DNA of 64,000 bases, from the NCBI GenBank assembly GCA_037042915.1, contig CM073195.1:558001-622000 (forward strand), written 5' to 3'. The notes below the pieces were generated by a model. That model was given only the letters and a program-made list of their open reading frames with translations, ran no database searches and was not told the origin of the DNA. Below are positions 1 through 10,300 of this stretch, piece by piece; position 1 is the stretch's first letter; every line of letters begins with the position of its first letter. Both the position numbers and the translations under genes were made by a program. This stretch comes from Auricularia sp. M13. Lineage: Eukaryota > Basidiomycota > Agaricomycetes > Auriculariales > Auriculariaceae.

Positions 1-36
1 CGAGCGATAATACAGCAGAGGGAACGAGAACTACAT

Positions 37-516
37 TTAGTCGGCTGCTGTTGATACACCACCGCCCACCTCTGCACAAACGCCGTCAGAGTCAGACGAG
101 CAAAACGGCGGGAAAAACGGATGCCTACGCTCGACCATGACATCGATGGCGTCGCCCTCTTCCATGTCGAGGGTGGCGGGCGTGTCGTCGTCGTTCAGCC
201 GATTGCCATCGTACAGGAAGCTGGCAAGGTTGCGGGTCAGCCAGAGCGGGCGGCCAGCCACAAGGTTGCTGCATACCGAATGCTCGACACATCCTTGCCC
301 ACCTTGCTGGCATATGCGCCCTGAAGCTTGCTGAGCTTCGTGCTGCGCTTGATCTTGAAGAAGACCTCTTCGCCCTGCGAGGTCACGACCTACAAGAGTT
401 TCGTTGAATTCCTGGACAGTATTTCTAAAATTTGGGGATAGAGCGGCTACCTTTATATTGATGGGCGCGTTGGGGTCCTCGTTCTTCGGCCGGACCTCTT
501 GCTCGTTGTCAGACAT
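37..516 (-). CDS. SMT3: SUMO (ubiquitin-like modifier Smt3)
   Basis: Small ubiquitin-like modifier, conjugated to lysines of nuclear and other proteins by the Aos1-Uba2/Ubc9 pathway. Reading leftwards, the ATG at 516 opens MSDNEQEVRPKNEDPNAP, a typical flexible SUMO N-terminus. The beta-grasp fold follows: VVTSQGEEVFFKIKRSTKL, then FLYDGNRLNDDDTPATLDM and DAIDVMVE. Three short GT-AG introns split the gene. The last one joins MVE to QVGG, giving the diglycine that a SUMO protease exposes by removing a seven-residue tail (GVSTAAD). The spliced protein is about 101 residues, the family's usual size. Without that last splice the C-terminus would be nonsense, so the intron is well supported. It is divergent from VPS28, with about 91 bp between the start codons. 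Confidence 0.95.
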   Translation of the reverse strand: MSDNEQEVRPKNEDPNAPINIKVAALSPNFRNTVQEFNETLVGRDLAGRRGLLQDQAQHEAQQASGRICQQGGQGCVEHSVCSNLVAGRPLWLTRNLASFLYDGNRLNDDDTPATLDMEEGDAIDVMVERRHPFFPPFCSSDSDGVCAEVGGGVSTAAD

Positions 517-607
517 GGCTGTCGATGGACAAGATGAGAGTTGCACAGGGCTCGCGACAGGGAAGGCAAATCCCGGTCGCCTCTTATGGGCCCTGGCACC
601 GACAGCC

Positions 608-1452
608 ATGCTCAACCTCGACGAGGAAGTCCGGCCGTACTCGAACAACAACGAGCGCGAGAAGCACGAGAGCCAGGCCACGCTCTTTGGCATCGTAGTC
701 GCCCTGGAGTACCTCGAGCGCGCCTATGTCCGCGACTCGATCACCGCGCTCGAGTACGCAGCCCTCCCCCGCCCATCTCCGCGGAATTGACGGACCCCCG
801 CAAGATACGGCCCAGCATGCACAAAGCTCATAGGCCAGTACCGCACCATGCTCAAACTGCTGGGCGATTCTGTGCCGTCTATCGAGGACTTTATGACGCG
901 GTACAAGGCGCGTCTCCCGGCGTACCGTTGCACCCCGTTGGCCTCATGCTTCATCTCGATAGATGGACCACCCAGCGGCGTTGCACAGATTGAAAGTCGG
1001 TGTGCCCGCGACTGTCGAGCATTCCAGCGACACTGCAGCAGAGTCTGGCAAGTGGGTGGCTGAAACCACACAGGTCAGTGTCGATGCTATCCCCCTCGTA
1101 TAACTCTTTTCATCGGTCTCCTCAGCGTTTTATCACGTTTATGGACGCGTTGAAACTCGGTATACGAGCAAAGGACGAGCTGCATCCGATGTTGCAGGAG
1201 CTTATGACCGGCTATGCGCGTTTCAAGGGCAGCAAAGATTCTGAAGGTCGCAGTCGAATGGTCGCATGGTCTGTCTTTCTCTCGCTCCATCGCTTGAAGG
1301 CGTCTCTCATGTACCACAGGCTCATCACGTTAAACGGAATGAAAGCCTCGGACGAGATCACCGACGAACAGTCGCGTCAACTGCTTTTCGACGTCGATCG
1401 CGCATACTCTGAATTCTTCAGGAGCTTAGAGAGCGGAAACCAGGAATCCTGA
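608..1452 (+). CDS. VPS28: ESCRT-I subunit Vps28
   Basis: Component of the ESCRT-I complex (with Vps23, Vps37 and Mvb12), which sorts ubiquitinated cargo into multivesicular bodies at endosomes. The start MLNLDEEVRPYSNNNEREK is followed by LFGIVVALEYLERAYVRDSI, the core helices that pack with Vps23 and Vps37. The C-terminal four-helix domain follows, with FITFMDALKLGIRAKDELHP, MKASDEITDEQSRQLLFDV and YSEFF. Three introns are inferred. Intron 1 is 754-804. Intron 2 (908-962) must begin GC rather than GT (AAG then GCGCGT) to give RYKMDHPAALHRLK, which aligns with the family's KFRLDCPLAMERIK. The third starts after the ETTQ codons near 1072. Length matches the family. The start is the first ATG that reads into the conserved domain. 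Confidence 0.93.
754..804 (+). other. VPS28 intron 1 (GT-AG)
   Basis: A 51-nt intron with donor GTACGC and acceptor CAAG. Its removal converts a frame that stops at 790 into EYGPACTKLIGQYRTMLKLL, which matches the conserved Vps28 core. Splice sites are inferred from the protein family, not from transcripts. Confidence 0.8.
908..962 (+). other. VPS28 intron 2, GC-AG type
   Basis: A 55-nt intron that starts GCGCGT right after an AAG codon and ends GATAG. No GT donor nearby restores the frame. The GT four bases further on would add four bases and break the downstream reading. Spliced this way the protein reads RYK-MDHPAALHRLK, collinear with Vps28 of other species. Confidence 0.75.
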
Positions 1453-1725
1453 TTGACCCAATATCATGGTGGTCCGCGGCGGCGACTACTATATACCCGT
1501 AACGGGATTTCGACGCTCACTGCGCTTATCACTGTATTCAAACAAGAAACATCGTGTACCATACATGCAAGGATCGTGGTTAGGCTGCGGATATTAGAGC
1601 AAGGAGAGGCGATGATGATGAACAAAAAATGTTAGCATACAACGGCAACAGCAAGATTCAAAAAGAGAGCAGGGGAGTGCACAACAGACAGACAGTAGGC
1701 CGAATGACACACACAACATACTTAA

Positions 1726-4560
1726 TCAATACCGACGTGTCCGTGTTTTACGCGAATTAGTGGGGTGTTCAGGCTCGCCGGCCTTGGACAGCTTCTGGTC
1801 TGCCTGGGCGAGCGCCATACGTGCGCGCTGGTACTCGCCGTCGTCCTCGCTGCTGTCGTCCCACGCGTCGCGATGGCCGTTCGCGCTCGCGCGCGTCTGC
1901 CATCCGCCCGCGCCGCCGAGGTGGACTTCGGCGGTCGGCGTCGGCAACGGCGTGCCCGCAAAGTCCGGCGGGAGCACCATCCGCACGCTCTTCCGCCGCG
2001 CAGTGCCCGTGCTGCTGACGGTGCCCATGGTGATGGTGGCCGCCGAGTTGGAGACGGTGGACGAGGACGATGAGCCGGGACCGCCGTCGCGTAGATAGGG
2101 CTTGGGGGGGAGGGCAGGCAGGGGAGAAGGTGCGCGAATCTGTGTTGGAGCCGGGGGTTGCGGCGAAGGTGCGCGCGGAGGAGGAGACGCAGCTCGGGGT
2201 CCTTGCTGCACGGTCGGGGATGGCGGGGACATGGGCGCATCGCCTAAGAGCGTCTCGTGGCCCGTCTCGAAGCTATCCGCGTCCGAGTCTGTGTCTGTCG
2301 CTTCGGGCGCATTGGGTACAGGCAACGTCGAGGGGCCAGGGGGCGGGGATGAAGGTGCAGGGTCGGACGCGTAGGACCTCGTCACGGGCAACTCGACACT
2401 GCCAGGACTAGGACTCCGATTGGCGCCGTTCCTCAGCGCACTCCGCAGAGGACCCATCCGTGCCTCAGCCTCGCGAGTGACAGGCTCGTGCCGCACAGGC
2501 GGCGGCTCATACGTCGCCTCCCTGCCACGTTCCTGTTCCTGGGCCTGCTGCCGCGGCAGAGAGGACGCGACGACCTGCACACTCTCGCGCCGTTTGCTGA
2601 CAGACCCGTCGCGGCGCAGCGTGCCATTCCGGGACTGCGTGCCCTCCACAATGCTCATCAGACTAGGCCCATGATTCCCCTCGAGCACATTGCGGCGCAA
2701 CGACGCCGGACGCTCCGCCCGCCGCGCAGAGCTGGCGCTAGTGCTGGGCCCGACGTCGGAGCTCGAGCGCGGCGAGCCAGAAACGGCATTCGCGTTCGCT
2801 TTGTTCTTCTTGCTAACGCTGGGCGTGCGCGAGAACGCAAACCCACCGGCGGCAGCCTTATTCGCGCGGATATACGTCTTGCTGGGCTCCTCGGAGTTCT
2901 TGCGCGAGCGCACGCTGCCCGAGCGCGACACTGCGCGGGTGAGCGTAGTCGGGCCGCCGCCGTCCGACGCCCACTTTGCGCGCTCGTCGTCGGACGAGCT
3001 GTCCGTCCGGCGCCGCAGGCGCGAGTCTGTGCGCGACGCCCACGCGCCCTTGCTGGGCGACGGCTCGCGCTTGTGCCCCCCGCGCCCCGCGCCAAACATA
3101 CTGGAGATGGAGCCGAAGAACGAGAAGCTCGTCGCGCGTCTGCGCCCCTTTTCCCCGCTGCCAGCCGAGCTCCAGGACGGCGCCCTGGGGATCGTCGCCG
3201 CGGGTCCTGGGTGCGGGAACGGCACGACGCCGTTGGGCGTCTGCTGCTGGGATGCGCGGCGCGCTGTCTTTCGGAGCGATGCGTGGGACTGCGCGGCGGG
3301 TGGGATCGCGGGAGGAGGAGGAGGGCGGGTTCCGGACTGCAGACTGAGCACGCTCTGGCGCGGGTGGTTCTCGACCATGCGCAGGGTGCCAGACGCGGGC
3401 TCTTCTTCGCTACTGGAGCCCGCCTGCTCGGGTTCCTCGACTATAGGGCGGTTGAGCGATGGCGCGGTGAGAATGGGATGCGGCTGTTGGTATGAACTGG
3501 TCGGCAGGCCGTCCGGGGGTGGTCTTGATAATGAACTAGAACGAGAGAGCGAGGCGCCATGGTCGGTTTGCGAAGCTGATTGCGAGGGAGTGAGTGAGGA
3601 ATTGTCAGATCCAGGGCCGGGGGTAGGCAATATGATGTGTGAGCCGTTACGCGGGTCGGGCAGGGGTTTGAAGAAGTTATGGGGAGGCGGCGGCGCTGCA
3701 GACGGACGAAATTCGTGTCAGCACGGGTACGCCAGGCGGAATATGCACACGGATGCGCACACGAAAGCAGAATGGAGGATAAGCGCAGAAGACGCGAACG
3801 GTGTCATCAGCACAGAAGCGAGGTGGGGGCAAGAAGCAGGAGCCACTCACGCTGCGGATGGGGTGTGGAGGCGGCGTCGTCGAGGGCGTGTAGGGCGTCC
3901 TTGCCGCGCTCTGCGCACTGCCAGCCGTAGTCGACGAGGGCCTTGCAGCGTGCGCGCAGGCCGTCGCGCATGGCACGTGCCCAGGCGGTCTCGTGCTCGC
4001 GCTCCTTGTCGACGAGGTAGGCCTCGCACGCACGCAGCTCCGCCTGGGCCTGGCCTATCTTGGCGTCGAGCGAGCCCGAGCTGGGCTGCGACGACGCGCC
4101 GGCGGACGGGCGCGGCGACTTGGACACCTTGATGACGCGGTTGATCCTGCGGGCGGCGTCAGCGTCTGCAGCGAGCAGGGGGAGAAGGGCGGGCGCACAG
4201 GATCTGGCGGTCGCGCAGGACGACGGCGAGCTCGTCCTCGAGCTCCTTGAGCCGGTGCAGATGCTCGCGCCATTCCTCGAAGCTCTCGCGGTAGCCGATG
4301 AGCGCGTCGTCGGCGGCACCGAGCGCCGCGACGAGCACGGCTACTGGGCGGGCGATGTGTGCGGGCGACGCGGCCGCGTATGCCGAGAGCGAGTCGCGCG
4401 AGGAGGCGGCGGCGACGGTGAGCGCCTGGAACGCTGCTGCGTAGTCCTGCGGCGCCGGGCCCGTCAGCCTGTCTCAGCGTTGGCGGGCGGGGTGTATGCG
4501 CACCTTCTCATGCTTGATGAGCTGTGCCAGCAGCTGGGTGTCGCCGGGCCTGTGCACCAT
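1726..4560 (-). CDS. Fungal coiled-coil protein with BAR/IMD-like N-terminus and disordered tail
   Basis: The ATG at 4560 opens MVHRPGDTQLLAQLIKHEK. An intron ending GCCGCAG then joins to DYAAAFQALTVAAASSRDSL. The N-terminal ~200 residues are helical: a DDALIGYRESFEEWREHLHR segment, a KELEDELAVVLRDRQIL coiled coil, then AKIGQAQAELRACEAYLVDK and ARCKALVDYGWQCAE. This arrangement resembles the curved-helix BAR/IMD membrane-binding modules found in basidiomycete proteins of this type, but I recognise no named orthologue. From about 3700 down to 1726 the protein is disordered, Ser/Pro/Arg-rich and strongly basic (many RRRTDSSS- and RSGSVRSRKNS-like stretches), suggesting phosphorylation and scaffolding. 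It ends NSRKTRTRRY. It is divergent from DIB1 across only 74 bp. Function is inferred; the gene itself is well supported. Confidence 0.75.
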
Positions 4561-4634
4561 CCACCGCGAGTGATGAGTGTGAGTACGGTGAGGAGAAGCG
4601 CGAGCCAAACTCCGCAGCTTGTCTTGTGGTCGCA
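4561..4634. promoter_or_regulatory. Short bidirectional promoter (coiled-coil gene / DIB1)
   Basis: Only 74 bp separate the two divergent start codons, at 4560 on the minus strand and 4635 on the plus strand. Both 5' UTRs and core promoters must fit here or overlap the genes. I see no canonical TATA box. Confidence 0.55.
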
Positions 4635-5320
4635 ATGGGCAGCACGTTCCTCCCGCACTTGCCCTCCGGCTGGCACGTCGACGAGGCGATCCGGTCCGAG
4701 GAGGACCGCGTCGTCGTCATCCGATTCGGGCACGACTGGGACCCGCAGTGCATGGTCATGGACGAGACCCTCTACGCCGTCTCAGAGAAGGTCCAGAACT
4801 TTGCAGTCATCTACCTCTGCGACATTACCCAGGTCCCGGACTTTAACAAGGTATGCTGGCCAGCTACTTGCCTGCGTCGCCTGACACGATGGGCTGCAGA
4901 TGTACGAGCTGTACGACCCGTGCACGGTCATGTTCTTCTATCGGTCAGTCGCCACCATGCATCTTGCCCCGGCCACCGTCTTATGCGCCGCAGAAACAAG
5001 CATATCATGATTGATCTGGGCACGGGTAATAACAACAAGATGTGCGTACAGTCGGACGCAGACGCCGCCGCCGCTCACAAGTCGTCGCAGAAACTGGGCC
5101 ATGGACAACAAGCAAGAGGTCCGTCCGTCCCGCAGCCCCCAGGCCATCGTCTGACGCTCTGAGCACAGATGATAGACATTATCGAGACCGTCTACCGCGG
5201 CGCATCGAAAGGCCGCGGTCTCGTCGTCTCGCCAAAGGGCGCGTTGCATTCTCGCACATTCCATCCATCCGTCGCTGACCCTCCGCACGCACAGACTACT
5301 CGACGCGCTACCGCTACTGA
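4635..5320 (+). CDS. DIB1: U5 snRNP thioredoxin-like protein Dib1/Dim1
   Basis: Thioredoxin-fold spliceosome subunit (TXNL4A/Dim1) in the U5 snRNP and U4/U6.U5 tri-snRNP, which must leave before the spliceosome is activated. The sequence is near-universal: MGSTFLPHLPSGWHVDEAI, VVVIRFGHDWDPQCMVMDE, MYELYDPCTVMFFYR, NKHIMIDLGTGNNNK, INWAMDNKQE, then GRGLVVSPK and DYSTRYRY. The gene is about 143 residues in six exons. Four introns are ordinary GT-AG. The last (5239-5294) needs a GC donor (AAGG then GCGCGT) to reach the conserved DYSTRYRY end. Reading through gives an unrelated tail. It lies tail-to-tail with the cyclophilin gene, with stops about 80 bp apart. Confidence 0.95.
5239..5294 (+). other. 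DIB1 last intron, GC-AG type
   Basis: A 56-nt intron with donor GCGCGT and acceptor ACAG. It splits the Asp codon of the invariant C-terminal DYSTRYRY. The GT that lies four bases into the intron would give the wrong frame. The donor is the same hexamer as in VPS28 intron 2. Confidence 0.75.
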
Positions 5321-5399
5321 TCACGAATTCGAATTGCTTTCCCTGTACTGTACACCTTGCCGCCGCCCATATACACTTTGTACTGTAAATAACCCGTCC

Positions 5400-6335
5400 T
5401 CACATCTCGCCGCATTCTGCGCCACTCAGCATATTGCCGCGAAGTACTGCGGTCGAGGCAAGCCGCTTACCGACGATTTTGACGGCCAGCTTTGGCCGGT
5501 TGTTCGCGCCCGTGGCGACGTTCTCGATCTTGCGCACGGTGAGCATGCCCTCGGTGACCTTTCCGAACACGACGTGCTTTCCGTCCAGGAACTCGCAGGG
5601 CGCGGTCGTGATGAAGAATTGGCATCTATGCGAATGAGAACGAGCATAAGCACAAAGTTGGCTGAGGCAGGCGTACCCATTGGTATTGGGTCCAGAGTTG
5701 GCCTGCAGGAGCTCAGCAGAGAGCTGGGACAGCTGGGTGGGAGTGGCATACCATAGACAACAGGCCCGGTCCTGTGTGCTTGACTTCAAAGTTTTCATCC
5801 TAGACGACATCAAGCTTTAGCGCTACAATGAAAGGTTTGAATCACTTACGGGGAACTTGTCGCCGTAGATGGAGAACGAGCCGGTGCCGTCTCCGTTCAG
5901 AAAGTCACCGCCTGCAGCATCGCTGAGCTTGCAATACGCAGAATCAGATACAGCAACATACCTTGACACATGAAATTGGGCACCCTACAACCTTGTCAGC
6001 GTGCAGGCGCCGAATGCGTGCGAACGAGCAAGACATACACTCTGCACGAAGTTTAACATTCAGCTTTGTCGTAAGCACATGCACCGGCAGAGACATACCG
6101 ATGGAAGATGGCATTCTTGTATCCCTGCGGCCGAGCATTTACTCTTCGGTGGATGAGCAAGAGCAGACGGACGGCAAACGGGTCGTGCGCACCGAAACTC
6201 GCCCGTGCAGAGCTGGCGGAAGTTCTCGGCCGTCTTGGGGACGATGTCGCTGAAGAGCTCCATCTTGATTCGTCCTGCGGGCGTCTCGCCAATGTTGATG
6301 TCGAAAAAGACGATCGGGCGTGTGGGCGTCGACAT
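5400..6335 (-). CDS. Peptidyl-prolyl cis-trans isomerase, cyclophilin H type
   Basis: Cyclophilin that isomerises X-Pro bonds. The protein reads [126 protein letters not shown]. It ends KIVECGEM after a final intron. The catalytic Arg (FHR), the QGGDF and the [11 protein letters not shown] elements are all present. The CGEM end and the [13 protein letters not shown] start resemble spliceosomal PPIH (USA-CyP). That would fit its neighbour DIB1, another tri-snRNP protein, though co-location is weak evidence. There are at least seven short introns. The start at 6335 fits the family's N-terminus. Confidence 0.92.
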
Positions 6336-6636
6336 GGCGGAGGGCAAGAGGAGGTGACACGCTTTCGGATTCCGCTCCGACTCTCCTGTCTGCGCCCGAC
6401 CCTTCGTCCGGGCAGCGATGCAGGATCACGTGCAGAATACAGTCACATCCCTGGCGTCAAAGTCAAAGGCAACAGCGTTGTCGATTGGACTGCGAAATAA
6501 AATAAAATGGAAGCGCAAAGTGCAGGGCTTGCGCCGGGAGATCTGCGGTGACGTCAAAGCCGCGCCACTGGCCCATGCTCATAAAGGGCGCGTGTCTCTG
6601 TCTCTCCTTGGCCTCCATCCAACTCGACTCGCAACC
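6336..6636. promoter_or_regulatory. Intergenic promoter region with a perfect CRE palindrome
   Basis: Upstream of the cyclophilin gene on the minus strand and of the micro-ORF on the plus strand. It holds TGACGTCA at 6549-6556, the exact ATF/CREB-type bZIP target, and a TATA-like CATAAAGG at 6580-6587. A pyrimidine-rich run leads to the ATG at 6637. Regulation by a bZIP factor is inferred from the motif only. Confidence 0.45.
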
Positions 6637-6821
6637 ATGCCCCAATTACACGTCAACCACAGAGTCCGCCTGCTCCACTGCACATCCTGCCTGGACTACG
6701 CACTGACCCGTGCCCCCAGGTGCACACCTACACGATAATCCCCCGCGTGCTGTACCTGCGCCGGTGGGGAATGCGCTTCTCGCTCGCGTTCGGCCGTTCG
6801 GGGCGCGTCACCTACGGTTGA
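6637..6821 (+). CDS. Possible two-exon micro-gene (38 residues)
   Basis: A TATA-like box, a pyrimidine-rich leader and the ATG at 6637 precede a five-codon exon (MPQLH). A 68-nt intron (6652-6719) with a CACTGACC branch-like site and a CCCCCAG acceptor follows. Exon 2 reads VHTYTIIPRVLYLRRWGM and RFSLAFGRSGRVTYG before a stop. The short product is basic with a hydrophobic stretch, like small mitochondrial or membrane subunits, but I do not recognise it. The splice signals are good. The coding claim is weak because a 38-residue frame can occur by chance. Confidence 0.3.
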
Positions 6822-7272
6822 GCCATACGGATTTCTTGCCTGGGCTGATGATCGATGAGGTGCGCGCCGGACTCTGCGACTCGAAGCCCTACCGGACTGC
6901 TGCTGACCTGGCTGCCCAGTTTACGACGTGTTTTGTATTCCAACTGCTGCCTGTAATTGCAATGGACATTGGACGCTGTATGCTGCTCTTTCTGTCTGAT
7001 GGCGTGCTCGGACACTGTGATGGACGCGTTCTCCGCGCTAGACTATAGCAGCCAGCTCGCACGTGGCATGTCCCTGGGCCCTGAGCCTTTCCCTGAGATT
7101 TTCACTGTACAGTAGCTGAGCTGAGCTCGCGAGACGCGTATGCAGATCCAGCGAGCCAAGTGAGAGTCGATAATCCATCGATAAAGTCCACAAGCGTGTA
7201 TGCACATGGCGCGCAAGTTCCGCCGTCGGAGCCAGCGCGCCCTTGCTCTTTTTTCCACCTCCTCCGACCGCA
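6822..7272. other. Intergenic, no gene seen
   Basis: Between the micro-ORF and the URA2 promoter. No conserved frame or RNA is visible. Most of it is presumably upstream regulatory sequence of URA2. Confidence 0.5.
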
Positions 7273-7280
7273 TATAAAAA
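7273..7280 (+). promoter_or_regulatory. TATA box of URA2/CAD
   Basis: TATAAAAA, 63 bp upstream of the ATG at 7343. A nearer in-frame ATG at 7289 lies only 9 bp after the box, too close to be in the mRNA. The box therefore favours 7343 as the start. Confidence 0.7.
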
Positions 7281-7342
7281 GGGCGGGAATGGCGACCGCC
7301 CTGTTCCCCGCCCCCGTGCACACCTCCGCCTTCAACAGCAGC

Positions 7343-10300
7343 ATGAACGGCGCTTCGACCGCGTCGTCGCCCACCCGCCCGCTCGCTGCCCCGCTGCCGA
7401 CCGCCGACGGCGAGCAACCGCATGAATCCGCCGTGCTCGAGCTCAGCGACGGCAGCGCCTACGCCGGCTTCAGCTTCGGCGCGCCGGGCAAGAGCGTCGC
7501 GGGCGAATGCGTCTTCCAGACCGGTGCGTCAAGGCCCCCCAGCTCTGGCCAGCGCCGCTGACGCTGCGCAGGCATGGTGGGCTACACCGAGTCGCTGACG
7601 GACCCGTCGTACGAGGGCCAGATCCTCGTCCTGACCTACCCCATCGTCGGTAACTACGGCGTGCCCGCGCGCGACGCCGTCGCCGCGCTCGACGCGCTGC
7701 CCGCCGAGTTCGAGTCCTCGCGCATCCACGTCGCCGCGCTCGTCGTGGGCTACTACTCGGACGACTTCTCGCACTTCCTCGCCCGCTCCTCGCTCGCCGC
7801 CTGGCTCAGGGAGAGCGGCGTCCCCGCCGTCTTTGGCGTCGACACGCGCGCGCTGACCAAAAAGATCCGCGAGAAGGGCTCCATGCTCGGCCGCCTGCTC
7901 GCCAGCAAGCCCGACGCGCCCGGCGTGCTCCAGCGCGCGGTGAACGGCGCGCTGCGCGGCAGCGGCCTGGCCTCGCGCGGCGGCTCGCCGCCGTGGAAGG
8001 ACGACTGGCGCACGCACTACATCGACACGCCCTTCCGCGACCCGAACGCGGAAAACCTCGTGCAGGTCGTGTCGACGACAGAGACGCGGCTGTACAAGCC
8101 CACGGGCACCCCGCGTATGCACCCCACCGCCGGCCGCCCTCTGCGCGTCATTGCCGTGGACGTGGGCATGAAATACAACCAGATCCGCTGCTTCACCAAG
8201 CGCGGCGTCGAGCTCAAGGTTGTGCCCTGGGACTACGACTTTACGACCGACGACGAATGCGACGGCATTTTCGTGTCGAACGGCCCCGGCGATCCGCAGA
8301 TGGCCAAGCCGACCATCGAGCATTTGCGCAAAGCTCTGCAGAAAGGCGACAAGCCTATCTTCGGCATTTGTCTCGGCCACCAGCTTCTTGCCTTGGCGGC
8401 GGGCGCGACGACATCCAAGATGAAGTACGGCAACCGCGGGCACAACATCCCCTGCACGGACGCGCAGAGCGGACGCTGCTACATCACGAGCCAGAACCAC
8501 GGCTTCCAGGTCAACACTGCCAGCCTCCCCGCGGGATGGAAGGAACTCTTCCGCAACGCCAACGACGACAGCAACGAGGGCATTTACTGCGTCGACCAGC
8601 CGTTCTTTTCCGTCCAGTTCCACCCCGAGTCCACACCCGGCCCGCGCGACACCGAGTTCCTCTTCGACGTGTTCATCCACAACATCGAGGACTGCATCAA
8701 GCTGAGCGCGCCGACGCCCATCCGCATGCCCGGTGCGGACGCGCCTCCACCTCCGCCGCGTGTGGACGTGCAGAAAGTCGTCATCCTCGGCTCCGGCGGC
8801 CTCTCCATCGGCCAGGCGGGCGAATTCGACTACAGCGCCTCGCAGGCGCTCAAGGCGCTCAAGGAGGAGGGCATCTACACCGTGCTCGTCAACCCGAACA
8901 TCGCGACGATCGCGACGTCGTCCGGCCTGGCGGACAAGGTGTACTTCCTGCCCGTGACGCCCGAGTTCGTGCGCAAGATCATCAAGTACGAGAAGCCGGA
9001 CGCGATCTATGTCACGTTTGGCGGCCAGACGGCGCTGCAGGTCGGCATCGCGCTCAAGGACGAGTTCGACGCGCTCGGGTGCAAGGTGCTCGGCACGCCC
9101 ATCGACACCATCATCATGACCGAGGACCGCCAGCTCTTCGCGAGCGCCATGGCCGAGATCGGGGAGAAGTGCGCGCAGAGCGCCACCGCGACGACGCCGG
9201 ACGAGGCCATCGTCGCGGCCAACACGATCGGGTTCCCCGTCATCGTGCGCGCGGCGTATGCGCTCGGCGGACTGGGCTCGGGCTTTGCGTCCAACGAGGA
9301 GCAGCTGCGCACCATCTGTGAGAAGGCGTTTGCGACGAGCCCGCAGGTGCTTGTGGAACGCAGTATGAAGGGCTGGAAGGAGATCGAGTACGAGGTCGTC
9401 CGCGACTGCCGCGACAACTGCATCGTGGTGTGTAACATGGAGGTCAGTATTTCCTTTTGTGCAAAGCGTTCCCAAATTGACCTCCTTTGCAGAACTTCGA
9501 CCCGCTGGGCATCCACACGGGCGACTCCATCGTCGTTGCACCCTCGCAGACTCTCAGCGACGCGGACTTCAACATGCTCCGCACGACGGCCATCAACGTC
9601 ATCCGCCACCTCGGCGTCGTGGGCGAGTGCAACATCCAGTACGCGCTCAACCCGAACTCGCAAGAGTACTGCATCATCGAAGTCAACGCGCGCCTCTCGC
9701 GCTCCTCGGCACTCGCCAGCAAGGCGACGGGCTACCCACTCGCCTTCATCGCCGCGAAGCTCGGCCTTGGCATCCCGCTCAACGCCATCCGCAACTCGGT
9801 CACGAAGGTCACCAGCGCATGCTTCGAGCCCAGCTTGGATTACTGCGTTGTCAAGATCCCGCGCTGGGACTTGAAGAAGTTTAGCCGCGTAAGCAAGCTG
9901 TTGAGCAGTAGTATGAAGAGTGTGGGAGAGGTCATGGCCATTGGCCGGACGTTTGAGGAGACCATTCAGAAAGCTATCCGGGCCATTGACGATCAGTTTT
10001 ATGGTTTCGCTTCGGTGCGTGCAGCTAGTGCACGTTGGTTATTTGCTCTGACTGATCTGTCTATAGCACAACTTCCCCGATGATGTCGACGAAGAGTTGA
10101 CGAACCCTACGGACAAGCGCTTGTTTGCCATCGCTACTGCTTTTGGCCTTGGCTACTCAGTGGACAAGATATGGCAAATGACGAATATCGACAAATGGTT
10201 CCTGAGCAAGCTCGAGCGACTTTTCAAGATGGAACAGGCTTTGAGGTGCGTTTTCTTACCGATCTTGCCTGCGTAAACAGCACGTTAACGGTCCTAGCCA

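Noticed and set aside
2488-4132. Long plus-strand frames across the coiled-coil gene.
   Set aside because: Shadows of the minus-strand gene, with low-complexity Arg/Ala translation.
7289-7342. Earlier in-frame ATG for URA2.
   Set aside because: Only 9 bp from the TATA box, so probably not transcribed.
7529-9541. A 670-codon open frame antisense to URA2.
   Set aside because: A by-product of GC-rich codon bias opposite the CPSase exons. Its translation is Arg/Val/Glu/Asp filler with no motifs.
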